Notes: generated by a model from the letters alone, not told the origin. A stretch of DNA of 64,000 nucleotides from Bradyrhizobium sp. dw_411 (GCF_018449695.1 NZ_JAAVUY010000009.1:1-64000), one strand, 5' to 3'; positions 45,033 to 53,810 are shown, numbered from the stretch's first letter. Made by a program: numbers and translations.

Positions 45033-45506
45033 TTATTTCGGCTTCATCAGCGCTTCCCGCGCCGCGGCCAGCTCCAGAAATTCTTCAGCGCTGCCGCCGG
45101 CATCCGGATGCGCACGCTTGGCGACGTGCTTATAGGCCCGGTGAATTTCGGCCGCGGACAGCCGGCGATCGAGCGGCAGTTCCAAAAGCTGCCGGTAACG
45201 CTCCTCCAATGTCGGCACCTTCACACTGGCTTCGCGCCTGCCGAACCGTGGGCTGGCGAGTGTGTGCAGGACTTCGCGGACGATACGCAGACGACGCCGC
45301 GCCGCGTCTTTTGCATTGCCATCCGCATTCCCCGGCGAAGCGTTGCGCAGGCTGGGCAACGCCTGCGTCGCTGCCTGCCGCAGCAGCGTCTCCTCGCTGA
45401 GGTCGGCGATTTCGGCCACGATGCGCATGGCATCTGCATAGTCCGGCGTGGCGGCCCACCAGATCCGGTCGACACCGAGCTTCCATTCCGAGAGCTTTCT
45501 ATCCAT
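45033..45506 (-). CDS. J-domain co-chaperone-like protein
   Basis: A 157-residue protein whose C-terminal part is a J domain, with the HPD motif in HVAKRAHPDAGGSAEEFLE (about residues 131-149) and IHRAYKHVAK before it. The first 100 residues (KLGVDRIWWAATPDYADAM) have no known domain. It presumably stimulates an Hsp70 partner, but the partner and the N-terminal role are unknown. It converges with the SseB-C-like gene. Confidence 0.8.
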   Translation of the reverse strand: MDRKLSEWKLGVDRIWWAATPDYADAMRIVAEIADLSEETLLRQAATQALPSLRNASPGNADGNAKDAARRRLRIVREVLHTLASPRFGRREASVKVPTLEERYRQLLELPLDRRLSAAEIHRAYKHVAKRAHPDAGGSAEEFLELAAAREALMKPK

Positions 45507-45631
45507 GGTGTCGAATGACTACCGCACACCGGTAAAGCTTTCCGTTTCCGCGACCGCAACTTTGAATTAGTTTGTATCGAAACGCGCAAAACCAAGAAGA
45601 CCAAAACCAAGAAAACAAAGGGAACCCCGCC

Positions 45632-46399
45632 ATGCCGCTTCTCCAGAATCATATCGCTGTCATCACGGGAGCCGCGTCAGGGATCGGACGCGCAATCGCA
45701 CTGGGCTATGCCCGCGAAGGCGCGCAGGTCGCGCTGCTCGACACGAATGAGGAGGCCGTCGCCGAGGCGGCGCAGGAAATCCGCAGGTCCGGCGGCCAGG
45801 CCGAAAGTTTCAAGCTCGACGTGAGCAAACGCGCGGATTGCATCGCGATCGCCAAGCGTATCGCCGAGCATGTCGGAAAAGTCTCGATCCTGGTCAACAA
45901 TGCCGGCATCGCGCGGCGCAATGGCATGCTGGGCGCCGCGGAGGCCGTGATCAGCGACTGGGAAGATATCATCGCGATCAATCTCACCGGCGTGTTCAAT
46001 GTTACGCATGCCTTTCTCGAACCGTTGCGCGCCAACAAGGGACGCATCGTCAATATCGGTTCGATCCAGTCGTTCGTGCATATCCGCACTCCGAGTTCGC
46101 CGGCCTATACCGCCGCGAAGCACGGCGTGCTCGGCTTCACCAAGGCGCTGGCCGCCGAACTCGGCAAGGATGGCGTGCGCGTCAATGCAATCGGCCCGGG
46201 CTTCATTGCGACGCCGCTGAATGCCAAGACGCGCAGCGACCACCCCGAATATGTCAAGATATTCGTCGATCACACGCCGCTCGGCCGTGCGGGCACGCCG
46301 GAGGACATTGTGGGCCCGGCGATCTTCCTCGCCTCCGATCTGTCGGCGTATGTGACAGGCTCGATCGTGATGGCGGATGGCGGCTACCGGGCGGTTTGA
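45632..46399 (+). CDS. Short-chain dehydrogenase/reductase
   Basis: A 255-residue SDR with the cofactor motif TGAASGIGRAIA (residues about 12-23), NNAG at about 90, catalytic Ser in NIGSIQS, YxxxK as YTAAKHG (about residues 157-163) and a PGFIATPL motif. The Asp after strand 2 (ALLDTN) predicts NAD rather than NADP. The sequence is of the classical family (3-oxoacyl reductase / sugar alcohol dehydrogenase type), without a predictable substrate. ATG at 45632 is chosen because the Rossmann fold begins there. Confidence 0.88.
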   Translation: MPLLQNHIAVITGAASGIGRAIALGYAREGAQVALLDTNEEAVAEAAQEIRRSGGQAESFKLDVSKRADCIAIAKRIAEHVGKVSILVNNAGIARRNGMLGAAEAVISDWEDIIAINLTGVFNVTHAFLEPLRANKGRIVNIGSIQSFVHIRTPSSPAYTAAKHGVLGFTKALAAELGKDGVRVNAIGPGFIATPLNAKTRSDHPEYVKIFVDHTPLGRAGTPEDIVGPAIFLASDLSAYVTGSIVMADGGYRAV

Positions 46400-46523
46400 G
46401 CGGCGCCGCACTGCGGCGTTAAGGATTCATTAACCGACTCCGCGCACGGTCCGACACGCTGGGGGTTGTTGGTTCTCGATGTTTCCGCTCACGACTGGAG
46501 CGGGCGTTGATCGGGAGGTGTCA

Positions 46524-46775
46524 ATGACCTATGAGTCCGATGTCCCTGCGCCGGAAACTCCGGCGCCTTCGCTGGCCCCGAACGAAGTCGTGCCGCTGCT
46601 GATCGGGTCAACCGTCGGCGAAGTCGAGCGGGAGCTGGTACTGCAAACGCTGGCGCGTTGCGACGGAAACCGAACCCGCGCCGCGCGCGTGCTCGGCGTG
46701 TCCGTCCGCACCTTGCGCAACAAGATCCGGCAATATTCGGCCGAAGGAATCGACGTGCCGGCGCACAGCGACTAG
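46524..46775 (+). CDS. Fis-type HTH DNA-binding protein
   Basis: An 83-residue protein with a C-terminal Fis-like helix-turn-helix (GNRTRAARVLGVSVRTLRNKI) and a short N-terminal tail. This HTH is usually the DNA-binding end of NtrC-family activators; here it stands alone, as in FlbD-like or Fis-like small regulators. No AAA+ or receiver domain is present. GGGAGGTG precedes the ATG at 46524. Targets are unknown; no sigma-54 genes are visible nearby. Confidence 0.8.
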   Translation: MTYESDVPAPETPAPSLAPNEVVPLLIGSTVGEVERELVLQTLARCDGNRTRAARVLGVSVRTLRNKIRQYSAEGIDVPAHSD

Positions 46776-46886
46776 CGCCGTGACACGCTTGGCTGTTGAT
46801 CAAGTCCGCGTCTTCGCAGCGCGCAATTGCTGCTGTCATCAAACGTCTGCTAATAAAAGCCCGGACATGATCGGGAGACGACGCAG

Positions 46887-47384
46887 GTGGCGGACGAGAC
46901 AATAGGACGACAGGGGCCGCAGGGCGCGCGCGGGCGTCCGGGTGAGGCGGGACGTCCGGGACCCCAGGGTCATCCGGGACGGCCCGGACCTGACGGCCCG
47001 CGCGGCAAAATTGGACCAGAAGGCAAACCGGGCAAGCCCGGCCTGCAAGGCAAGCGCGGCGAGGCCGGCCCACAAGGCAAAGCCGGCGAAGCCGGACCAC
47101 AAGGCAAGCCTGGCGTGCAGGGCCCGGCCGGTCCGCGTGGCGAACCCGGTCCGCCCGGCCAACTGCCGTCGATCGAGCAGGTGATGCCGTGGCTGCACAT
47201 GCTGTTCGACGCCTGGGAAGACTACAAACGCCTGCGCGAGTTCGAGGCGGCCGAACTTGCCGCCGCCGAACGTCTGGCCCTTGAGCAGGCGGAACTGCAG
47301 CCGGTAGACGACGATGTATCCGGCGACGAGGACGATGACGATCACAAGAAGAAAAAGAAGCACAAGGACAAGCACAAGAAGTAG
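46887..47384 (+). CDS. Collagen-like repeat protein with Lys-rich tail
   Basis: A 165-residue protein. Residues 7-93 are 29 uninterrupted Gly-X-Y triplets (for example GPQGARGRPGEAGRPGPQ), the requirement for a collagen triple helix, with Pro often in X or Y and many Lys/Glu/Arg for salt-bridge stability in place of hydroxyproline. Residues about 95-150 (a helical, charged segment with PWLHMLFDAW) could be a trimerisation domain; the end is strongly acidic then Lys-rich (DDDDHKKKKKHKDKHKK). There is no signal peptide, so secretion is uncertain. Start GTG at 46887 is preceded by GGGAGA. Confidence 0.85.
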   Translation: MADETIGRQGPQGARGRPGEAGRPGPQGHPGRPGPDGPRGKIGPEGKPGKPGLQGKRGEAGPQGKAGEAGPQGKPGVQGPAGPRGEPGPPGQLPSIEQVMPWLHMLFDAWEDYKRLREFEAAELAAAERLALEQAELQPVDDDVSGDEDDDDHKKKKKHKDKHKK

Positions 47385-47399
47385 GGCTGTGCGTATCAC

Positions 47400-47545
47400 A
47401 TGGTTCGAGACGCGCGGCGTTGCCGCGCTCCTCACCATGAGGCCTCAGGTATTCGTGCCGAACGGAAATCCTCATCCCCGCGCCAGCGCAATGCGTGGAT
47501 CTCATCCTGAAGGAGCATCGCAAAGCGATGCGTCTCGAAGGATGA
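47400..47545. repeat. Family A palindromic repeat pair
   Basis: Two family-A units: GGTTCGAGACGCGCGGC...CTCACCATGAGG at 47402-47442, and CTCATCCTGAAGGAGCATCG...CGAAGGATG at about 47500-47544. They fill the gap between convergent genes. Confidence 0.8.
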
Positions 47546-47565
47546 AGCCCCAATGCTCAGCCACA

Positions 47566-47832
47566 TCATCCGAACCGCAATTTTGAGCGTTCCCTGGCCC
47601 GCTCGGCCTCGATCTCGCGGTCGCGCGCCGGGGCGTGGGTATGCAGCGAGACCAGAAGCCGCCGCGCCGAGGCCGAGACTTCGGCAACCGCGCGGTCGAA
47701 CACCTCGGCATTGGCCTGCGACGGCTTGTTGAAGCCGGAGAGCTTTCGCACAAACTGCAGCGCCGAGGCGTGAATCTCGTCCTCGGTCGCGGGCGGCTCG
47801 AAATTGAACAGCGTCTTGATATTGCGGCACAT
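47566..47832 (-). CDS. DUF2277 protein
   Basis: An 88-residue protein beginning MCRNIKTLFNFEPPATEDEI with the conserved RKLSGFNKPSQANAEVFDRA stretch of DUF2277, a family of small helical proteins of unknown function (called metal- or nucleic-acid-associated only by context elsewhere). No signal peptide. It has the length expected for the family. It is read divergently from the DUF2188 gene. Confidence 0.85.
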   Translation of the reverse strand: MCRNIKTLFNFEPPATEDEIHASALQFVRKLSGFNKPSQANAEVFDRAVAEVSASARRLLVSLHTHAPARDREIEAERARERSKLRFG

Positions 47833-47954
47833 CTGTTTTTCTCCTTAACCCAGCGGACCTGTCGTAAAATCTCCCATCAGGCCCTATTTTGTCATAGAAT
47901 AAATCACGCGTTCACCCCCTGTCGCCGCGCCAACGCCAACAAAGCGAGTTCCCG

Positions 47955-48200
47955 ATGAGCCACGTCACCTACAAGATCGTCCAGCACGACGGCGGCTGGG
48001 CCTACACCGTTAGCGGCGTCTTCTCGGAAGCCTTCCCGACCCATGCCACGGCGCTTGCCGCCGCCCGGCGTGCCGCCGCCGAACAGCGTGTGCCCGGCCG
48101 CACCGAAGCCATCGAATATGAGACCGCCGACGGCAAGTGGCACACCGAAACCGCGGCGGGCAGCGACCGTCCGGAAACCGACGTCGAGGACTCGCGGTAG
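47955..48200 (+). CDS. DUF2188 protein
   Basis: An 81-residue protein with the DUF2188 pattern: VQHDGGWAYTVSGVFSEAFPTHATALAAA and a charged terminus. The family has an unknown function. Length and start match the family. Confidence 0.75.
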   Translation: MSHVTYKIVQHDGGWAYTVSGVFSEAFPTHATALAAARRAAAEQRVPGRTEAIEYETADGKWHTETAAGSDRPETDVEDSR

Positions 48201-48357
48201 ACGCTACCTGCGCTTTCCCGGAAAAGTGACCCTACGTATCAGTTGTCGGACCCTCGGATCGCCTCAAACGGCGTGATAGGCTCGTCTGCAAGCGGCCCCG
48301 GCAACGCGACCGCGCCCAAAAAAGCTTCGGGGGGTAACGCATCGTGGGAAGTGCATC

Positions 48358-49428
48358 ATGACATGTTCGCGCGCCGCGCTATCGATTATCGCATTGGCTC
48401 TTATGGCAATGACTTCCATTCCCGCGCTGGCGGCAGATTATCCCACCCCGAAGCAAGGCGACTGGACCGCCAGGGATTTCAAATTCCACACCGGCGAGAC
48501 CATGCCGGAATTGCGGCTTCACTATACGACGGTCGGCGAACCCACCGGGCAGCCGGTGCTGGTGCTGCATGGTTCCGGCGGCTCGGCGGCCAGCCTGCTG
48601 ACACCGACCTTCGCGGGCGAATTGTTCGGCCCCGGCCAGCCGCTCGATGCATCGAAATATTACATCATCATTCCCGACAGCATCGGCCACGGTCAATCGT
48701 CGAAACCGTCCGATGGCCTCAAGACCGCATTTCCCCGATATGATTACGAGGACATGGTCGATGCGCAATATCGGCTGGTGAAGGAAGGCCTTGGCATCAA
48801 GCATTTGCGGTTGGTGCTCGGCAATTCAATGGGCGGCATGCACACCTGGCTGTGGGCGACAAAATATCCCGACGCGATGGATGCGCTGGTGCCGATGGCC
48901 GCGCAACCGACCGAGATGGCGGCGCGCAACTGGATGCTGCGGCGGATGATGATCGAAACCATCCGCAACGACCCCGATTATGTCAGCGGCAACTACACCG
49001 CACAGCCCCGGATGATGAAATACGCGGTCGCTGCCTACGGCATCGCGACCGGCGGCGGCACGCTCGGCTATCAGGCGCTGGCGCCCACCGCGGCCAAAGC
49101 CGACAAGATGGTGGACGACCGGCTGGCAACGCCGGTGACGGCGGACGCCAATGATTTCATCTATCAGTGGGAAGCCTCGCACGATTACAAACCCGCCGGG
49201 CTGGAGCGAATCACGGCGACGCTGCTCGCGATCAATGCGGCCGATGACGAACGCAATCCGCCGGAGACCGGTGTGACCGATGCTGCGCTGAAGCAGATCA
49301 AGAACGCCAGGCTCTATCTGATCCCCGCCAGCTCCGAGACGCGCGGGCATCTGACGACCGGCAACGCGGCGTTCTACAAACAACAACTGCAGGAATTGCT
49401 GCAGACCGCGCCGCAGCGCACGATGTAA
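48358..49428 (+). CDS. Exported alpha/beta hydrolase
   Basis: A 356-residue protein with a signal peptide (cleavage near ALA-A, about residue 25) and an alpha/beta-hydrolase fold: LHGSGGSAASLL oxyanion-hole loop, nucleophile elbow GNSMGGMHTW (Ser about 160), then the acid and a His (TRGHLTTG). The arrangement resembles the homoserine acetyltransferase (MetX) branch, but the signal peptide and the lack of the MetX acyl-CoA-type motifs point to an esterase or amidase acting in the periplasm. No operon partners. Confidence 0.8.
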   Translation: MTCSRAALSIIALALMAMTSIPALAADYPTPKQGDWTARDFKFHTGETMPELRLHYTTVGEPTGQPVLVLHGSGGSAASLLTPTFAGELFGPGQPLDASKYYIIIPDSIGHGQSSKPSDGLKTAFPRYDYEDMVDAQYRLVKEGLGIKHLRLVLGNSMGGMHTWLWATKYPDAMDALVPMAAQPTEMAARNWMLRRMMIETIRNDPDYVSGNYTAQPRMMKYAVAAYGIATGGGTLGYQALAPTAAKADKMVDDRLATPVTADANDFIYQWEASHDYKPAGLERITATLLAINAADDERNPPETGVTDAALKQIKNARLYLIPASSETRGHLTTGNAAFYKQQLQELLQTAPQRTM

Positions 49429-49594
49429 AATTTTCAGATTTCGCATCGCACCAAATTTGCTGCGCCGCGCTTCGCATATTTTTTGAGCATGCATCCCTCT
49501 GATCGCTGAGGCTTAATTGCGCTCGCCTGGACGATTCGTAATTGCCGCAACATCGGCAAACGACGACGACACCGGCGACACAGTGGAGGATCGC

Positions 49595-49948
49595 ATGCGC
49601 TCTTTCGCACAGATCGTCTTGCTGGCGAGCTTGTCCGTGCTGACGAGCGCGGCGCTTGCCTTCGACAACGGTCAATTCGAAAACGTTCCGCCCGACATCC
49701 GCGCCTGGTTCAAGGGCGTGATAGCGCCGAACGGCGTGCCCTGTTGCGATATCTCCGACGGACACCGCACTGAATATAATTTCCGCGAAGGTTCCTATTG
49801 GGTGCCGATCGAAGGCCAGTGGATGGCGGTGCCGGCACACGCCATTATCCGCGACCGCGGCAATCCCGTCGGCGAAGCCGTGGTGTGGTATGTGCATCAC
49901 CGCGGCACCATCATCATCAGTTGCTTCGTGCCGGCGGATGCGGTGTGA
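49595..49948 (+). CDS. Small secreted protein with CC motif
   Basis: A 117-residue protein with a signal peptide ending near residue 22 (ALA-F). The mature part carries NGVPCCDISDGHRTEYNFREG and ends with a Cys (ISCFVPADAV), suggesting disulfide or metal binding. I do not recognise the family, though similar proteins occur in rhizobia. GTGGAGGA precedes the ATG at 49595. It is followed by the DoxX-like gene after 94 bases. Confidence 0.65.
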   Translation: MRSFAQIVLLASLSVLTSAALAFDNGQFENVPPDIRAWFKGVIAPNGVPCCDISDGHRTEYNFREGSYWVPIEGQWMAVPAHAIIRDRGNPVGEAVVWYVHHRGTIIISCFVPADAV

Positions 49949-50042
49949 CTCTATTTTTTGACGCGTTTTCTTCACGCGAACCGGCACCCACGGAGCCTGT
50001 CATCGGGCGCGCGTTCGCGCGACCCGTTGGCTCGAAAACGCT

Positions 50043-50504
50043 ATGAGCTCTGGCGTCACGACGCTGCAAATGTTACGTCCGCAAATGTCCCCTGAATCTT
50101 TACCCGATCGTTCCGTCACTGCACGCGCGGTGATGCGATGGATTCTCGCCGCGCTCTACGTGGCAGCGGGGATCGGCCATCTCTGGGCGCCCGAGAAATT
50201 TCTCGCGATCACGCCGTCCTGGGTGCCGCTCGCGCCGCAGGTCATCTTCATCACCGGACTATGCGAACTGACCGGCGCAGTGGCGCTGGTAACGCGGCCG
50301 TTGCGCTGGTATGCCGGCATCGCCTTCGCGGCCTATGCGCTGTGCGTGTGGCCGGCGAATTTCAAGCATGCCATTGATGGCATCGACCTGCCCCACATCA
50401 CCAATAGCTGGCTCTATCATGGACCGCGACTGGCGTTTCAGCCGGTCCTGATCTGGTGGGCGCTCTATTGCGCTGACGTGATCGATTGGCCGTGGCGGCG
50501 GTGA
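50043..50504 (+). CDS. DoxX-like membrane protein
   Basis: A 153-residue inner-membrane protein with four hydrophobic helices, including WILAALYVAAGIGHLWAPEKFLAITP and the DoxX-like loop LPHITNSWLYHGPRLAFQPV. DoxX relatives are quinone-linked or redox-associated membrane proteins, but a specific role is not known here. Its end overlaps the upstream part of the PPOX open frame. Confidence 0.75.
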   Translation: MSSGVTTLQMLRPQMSPESLPDRSVTARAVMRWILAALYVAAGIGHLWAPEKFLAITPSWVPLAPQVIFITGLCELTGAVALVTRPLRWYAGIAFAAYALCVWPANFKHAIDGIDLPHITNSWLYHGPRLAFQPVLIWWALYCADVIDWPWRR

Positions 50505-50572
50505 TAAATCGTAGCTGCCGCAACGGCGCGATGATAGCTTCAACCAAGCCATCCTTTTTGCGGAGACAGATC

Positions 50573-51178
50573 TTGACCGAACTCGCCGCCAGCGACCTCG
50601 CTTCGATCTACCCAAAGCCAACGCCGCGCGTAATCGCGAAGGCACGCCCTGAGATCGACGTTCACGCCCGAAAATTCATCGCGATGTCGCCATTCTGCGT
50701 ACTGGCGACATCGGGCACCGACGGCAGCGTCGATGCCTCGCCGCGCGGTGGCAATCCCGGCTTCGTCAACGTCGCGGGTCCCAACCAGCTTCTGATGCCG
50801 GATCGCGCCGGCAACAACCGGATCGACAGTTTCAAAAACATCGTCGAGGGTTCAGGCTTCGTGCAGTTGATCTTCTTCGTGCCCGGGATCGACGAGACGC
50901 TTCGCGTCGGCGGCAAGGGCAAACTGTCGGCGGAGCCGGATTTGCTGGCCGCGATGGAAGAGTTCGGCAAACTGCCCCGCGCGGTGCTGCGCGTCGATGT
51001 GCACGAGGCGTATTTTCATTGCGGCAAGGCGCTGATGCGCTCAAAGCTGTGGTTGAAAGATACTCAGGTCGAACGCGAGATATTTCCAAGTATCGGCGAG
51101 ATCATTCACGACCAGACCAGCCTCGGCGAGCGGGAAACCCAGGCCGCCGTCGAAGCACGCTACAAGACGCAGTTGTGA
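50573..51178 (+). CDS. FMN-dependent PPOX flavoprotein (MSMEG_1061 type)
   Basis: A 201-residue flavoprotein of the pyridoxamine-phosphate-oxidase-like split barrel: FCVLATSGTDGSVDASPRGGNPGFV is the signature of the MSMEG_1061 group, followed by NRIDSFKNIVEGSGFVQLIF and the second FMN-binding part. The TTG at 50573 follows GGAG by 7 bases and is preferred; an upstream ATG at 50531 and a GTG at 50486 are possible. The substrate of this group is unknown. Confidence 0.8.
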   Translation: MTELAASDLASIYPKPTPRVIAKARPEIDVHARKFIAMSPFCVLATSGTDGSVDASPRGGNPGFVNVAGPNQLLMPDRAGNNRIDSFKNIVEGSGFVQLIFFVPGIDETLRVGGKGKLSAEPDLLAAMEEFGKLPRAVLRVDVHEAYFHCGKALMRSKLWLKDTQVEREIFPSIGEIIHDQTSLGERETQAAVEARYKTQL

Positions 51179-51185
51179 ATTCTCC

Positions 51186-51299
51186 CATGGTTCGAGACGC
51201 GGCCAACTGGCCGCTCCTCACCATGAGGAGTTGAGAACTTCACTCCGCACCGGCCCCTCATCCTGAGGAGCGGCCAGTTGGCCGCATCTCGAAGGATGA
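51186..51299. repeat. Family A palindromic repeat pair
   Basis: Two inverted family-A units with the arms GGTTCGAGACGCGGCCAACTGG and its counterpart CCAGTTGGCCGCATCTCG. The loop and arm bases co-vary with other copies. Confidence 0.8.
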
Positions 51300-51320
51300 C
51301 GTAACCGGCGCTGAATAATC

Positions 51321-51806
51321 TTAGTGCTCGCCCTCGAGCCCGCCGACGTGCTTCTGCGTATAAAGCTCGAGCCCGATCCGCTCGATCAGATCGAGCTGGG
51401 TTTCGAGGAAATCGATGTGATGCTCCTCGTCCTTCATCAGGCTTTCGAACAGGTCGCGCGAGACGTAGTCCTTGACGCCGTGGCAGTAGGTCGCGGCTTC
51501 CTGGTACAGCGTGCGCGCGCCGACTTCAGCGGCCAGGTCGCATTCGATGATTTCCTTGACGTTCTGGCCGATCCGCAAGGGATCGAGCACCTGCATGTTG
51601 GGAAAACCGTCGAGAAACAGAATCCGGTCGGTGAAGCGGTCGGCGTGGTGCATTTCCTCGATGGATTCCTTGCGCCAGGTCTTGGCCATATCGAGGAGGC
51701 CCCAATGATTCAGCAGCCGGAAATGCAGCCAGTACTGGTTGATAGCAGTGAGCTCGCTGCGCAAACCCTTGTTGAGATAATCGATGACTTTTGCGTCGCC
51801 CTGCAT
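51321..51806 (-). CDS. bfr: Bacterioferritin
   Basis: A 161-residue iron-storage protein forming the 24-mer cage. The di-iron ferroxidase ligands Glu18, Glu51 and His54 are present (RSELTAINQY, EEMHHADR), and Met52 is the expected heme ligand. The ATG at 51806 gives the usual N-terminus MQGDAKVIDYLN. bfd lies just upstream in the same direction, and an Irr-type iron control element covers the promoter region, suggesting repression under iron shortage. Confidence 0.95.
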   Translation of the reverse strand: MQGDAKVIDYLNKGLRSELTAINQYWLHFRLLNHWGLLDMAKTWRKESIEEMHHADRFTDRILFLDGFPNMQVLDPLRIGQNVKEIIECDLAAEVGARTLYQEAATYCHGVKDYVSRDLFESLMKDEEHHIDFLETQLDLIERIGLELYTQKHVGGLEGEH

Positions 51807-51843
51807 GGTGCACTCTCGCTGCGGGGGCCCTGAGGCGCCCCAG

Positions 51844-51860
51844 TTTAAAATGATTCTAAA
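51844..51860 (-). promoter_or_regulatory. Iron control element (ICE, Irr-type) of bfr
   Basis: Read on the minus strand it is TTTAGAATCATTTTAAA, one base different from the palindromic Irr consensus TTTAGAA-N3-TTCTAAA. It lies 38-54 bases before the bfr ATG, where Irr would block or assist RNA polymerase. Rhizobial bfr genes are known Irr targets. Confidence 0.65.
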
Positions 51861-52013
51861 CAACGCTAATAACGCATAATCCGCCCCAGTGTAAGCGGTT
51901 TGAAGGGCAATATCTGGGACGACGCTGGTATTTAGATGGGGTTTCGGCGCCGATCAAAGCCAACCCACAGCCGATCAGATCGGCCAGGCGAGAAACGGCG
52001 AGATTTTCAGATT

Positions 52014-52286
52014 TCAGGCGGCGGCGACGAGAGGTAGACCGGCGTGGGCCGGCTCGTGCTGATGCGCCTCGGTGCGGGCGTGCGGGCAGCCGGAGCAGCA
52101 GGCCTTGGCGCAGGCACCGAGCGCTTCATCGATGATGGTCTTGATGGTGCGCGCACAGCGGCCGCATTCGGCGCTGCAGCCGAGGCAGCCGTAGATCTGC
52201 TTGGCATTTCGGGGAAGGTCTTCTGCGGACTCGACGGCGCTACGGACATCATGGTCGCTGAGGACGTTACAGGAACAGACAATCAT
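52014..52286 (-). CDS. bfd: Bacterioferritin-associated ferredoxin Bfd
   Basis: A 90-residue [2Fe-2S] protein that donates electrons for iron release from bacterioferritin. Cluster ligands are Cys4 and Cys6 (MIVCSCNV) and Cys41 and Cys44 (AECGRC). The C-terminal 40 residues are an extension with more Cys (ACAKACCSGCPHA) not found in short Bfd proteins. The start at 52286 matches the family; the frame is open to 52382. It precedes bfr on the same strand, with a 207-base gap. Confidence 0.9.
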   Translation of the reverse strand: MIVCSCNVLSDHDVRSAVESAEDLPRNAKQIYGCLGCSAECGRCARTIKTIIDEALGACAKACCSGCPHARTEAHQHEPAHAGLPLVAAA

Positions 52287-52472
52287 GAAACCGGCCGGGC
52301 CCTTCAGAAAAACGATGCCCATTCGATATTTAAGAGTGCGGCGAGATGCAAAAGGAAAAACCGCTTTTTCAAGTGATTCCAAACTGATGCGCCATTCACA
52401 CTGGAATGAATCTAAAAAAGCTTCGGGAATAATCCAACGGCCATGCCGGTCCTGGTAAAATAGCGCCGGCCG

Positions 52473-52751
52473 CTAATCGCTTCCGCCGCCACCGCCTCCC
52501 CCACCATCGCCTCCACCGCTGTCGCTTCCGCCGGAAGCGTCAAAACCAGAGGAATGGCTGGATCCGCCATGACTGCTGTCGCTCCAGCTCAAGAAATCGC
52601 TTCCATTGTCCCCGCCACCGGCATGGGCGCCGCCGTCCGATCCAGCGCTGCCGCCCGATCGCTCCCGAATTCGGCGATTCTGGATTTGCGATATCACAAT
52701 GACGATCAGCGAACCGCCGACCGCGATCATGATTGCCGTCAACGCATCCAT
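52473..52751 (-). CDS. Small single-TM protein with Gly/Ser-rich tail
   Basis: A 92-residue protein with a transmembrane helix at about residues 4-21 (TAIMIAVGGSLIVIVI), a basic stretch (NRRIRER) and a Gly/Ser/Asp/His-rich tail without structure, ending in Gly-rich runs. The basic stretch after the helix suggests that the tail is cytoplasmic. ATG at 52751 is chosen because the membrane helix starts there. Function unknown; low complexity makes homology weak. Confidence 0.5.
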   Translation of the reverse strand: MDALTAIMIAVGGSLIVIVISQIQNRRIRERSGGSAGSDGGAHAGGGDNGSDFLSWSDSSHGGSSHSSGFDASGGSDSGGGDGGGGGGGGSD

Positions 52752-52924
52752 GGTTACCCAGCCGCTCGCGACGGGGACGGCATTGCGCCGCAAAAGCCCC
52801 GTAATGGCCCATATTGGTCGCTAAATATGGCGCTCCCGTTCATTGATCATTCAAGTGGAATGTGGAACTTTCACCGTTATAGACCGCTATATCCGCTGTC
52901 CTGCTCAATCAGAAAGGTGATGCC

Positions 52925-53242
52925 ATGAGGAAAACATTGATGGCACTGGCCGCCGTCGCCACCGTGGCCGTTTCGGCCGTGGCCGCGCCCGCCCCTGCCC
53001 ACGCGCAACGATATCTGGGCGCGGCCATCGCCGGCGGGTTGATTGGCGGCGCGATCGTCGGCGGCGCGATCGCCGGCCCGGGCTACTATGGATATGGACC
53101 AGGCTATGGCTATTACGGGCGCCCCTACGGTTACTATGGCGGCCCCGCTTACGTCGCCGATACCGGCGGCTGCTACTGGCAGCGCCAGCGCTTCTGGGAC
53201 GGTTACGGCTGGCGGATTCGCCGCGTTCAGGTTTGCGGCTAA
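52925..53242 (+). CDS. Secreted Gly/Tyr-rich protein, copy 1
   Basis: A 105-residue protein with a signal peptide (cleavage near AHA-Q, about residue 27), a glycine-zipper-like GGLIGGAIVGGAI segment, a Gly/Tyr-rich spacer (GYYGRPYGYYGG) and a C-terminal CYWQRQRFWDGYGWRIRRVQVC with two cysteines. It is a paralog of the next gene (53489-53770). The C-terminal domain is common in small rhizobial secreted proteins; the function is unknown. Confidence 0.75.
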   Translation: MRKTLMALAAVATVAVSAVAAPAPAHAQRYLGAAIAGGLIGGAIVGGAIAGPGYYGYGPGYGYYGRPYGYYGGPAYVADTGGCYWQRQRFWDGYGWRIRRVQVCG

Positions 53243-53488
53243 GTTTCGCAGTTGAGCCGTTCATCTTCGTTACAAACGTACAAGGCGTGCCCGGAAACGC
53301 CCGTTTCCGGGGACGCCTTAAATTTGGGCCTGAAAAAACCGTTTTTCAGGCCAAGATTCCGCCAGCGTTTACTTTGGGTTGACTGTTGTGCGCTTTCTAG
53401 CGACACCGTCCGTTCAGAATACAGCGTGTGAGTCACTTTAAACCGGCGCTGACATGAGGGCGCCATCATCCCCAGGAGAGCCCAAGAC

Positions 53489-53770
53489 ATGAAGAAGACA
53501 CTTGCTGCCTTCGTCGCTGTTGCAGCGATCGCCAGCACATTCGCGGTCACCCCCGCCAGCGCACAGCGCGGCCTCGGTGCGGCCGTCGCCGGCGGCATCA
53601 TCGGCGGCGCCATTGTTGGCGGCGCTATTGCCTCCCAGGCTGCTCCCCCGCCGGCCTACTACGGCGGCGGCGGCCCGGTATATGTCGAAGGCCCGCCCTG
53701 CCGCTGGGTTCGTGAGCGTTACTGGGATGGTTACGACTGGCGCTTCCGCCGCATCCAGGTCTGCAACTAA
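53489..53770 (+). CDS. Secreted Gly-rich protein, copy 2
   Basis: A 93-residue paralog of the preceding gene: signal peptide to about residue 25 (ASA-Q), GGIIGGAIVGGAI, a short spacer and CRWVRERYWDGYDWRFRRIQVC with the same Cys pair. The tandem pair probably arose by duplication. A strong terminator follows the stop. Confidence 0.8.
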   Translation: MKKTLAAFVAVAAIASTFAVTPASAQRGLGAAVAGGIIGGAIVGGAIASQAAPPPAYYGGGGPVYVEGPPCRWVRERYWDGYDWRFRRIQVCN

Positions 53771-53810
53771 TCTCTGCGGACCGGCGCTGATCTCAGCGTC
53801 CTGATTTTAA

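Noticed and set aside
52361..52385. A second Irr-like motif before bfd
   Set aside because: TTTTCAAGTGATTCCAAA has too many mismatches to the ICE consensus to claim.
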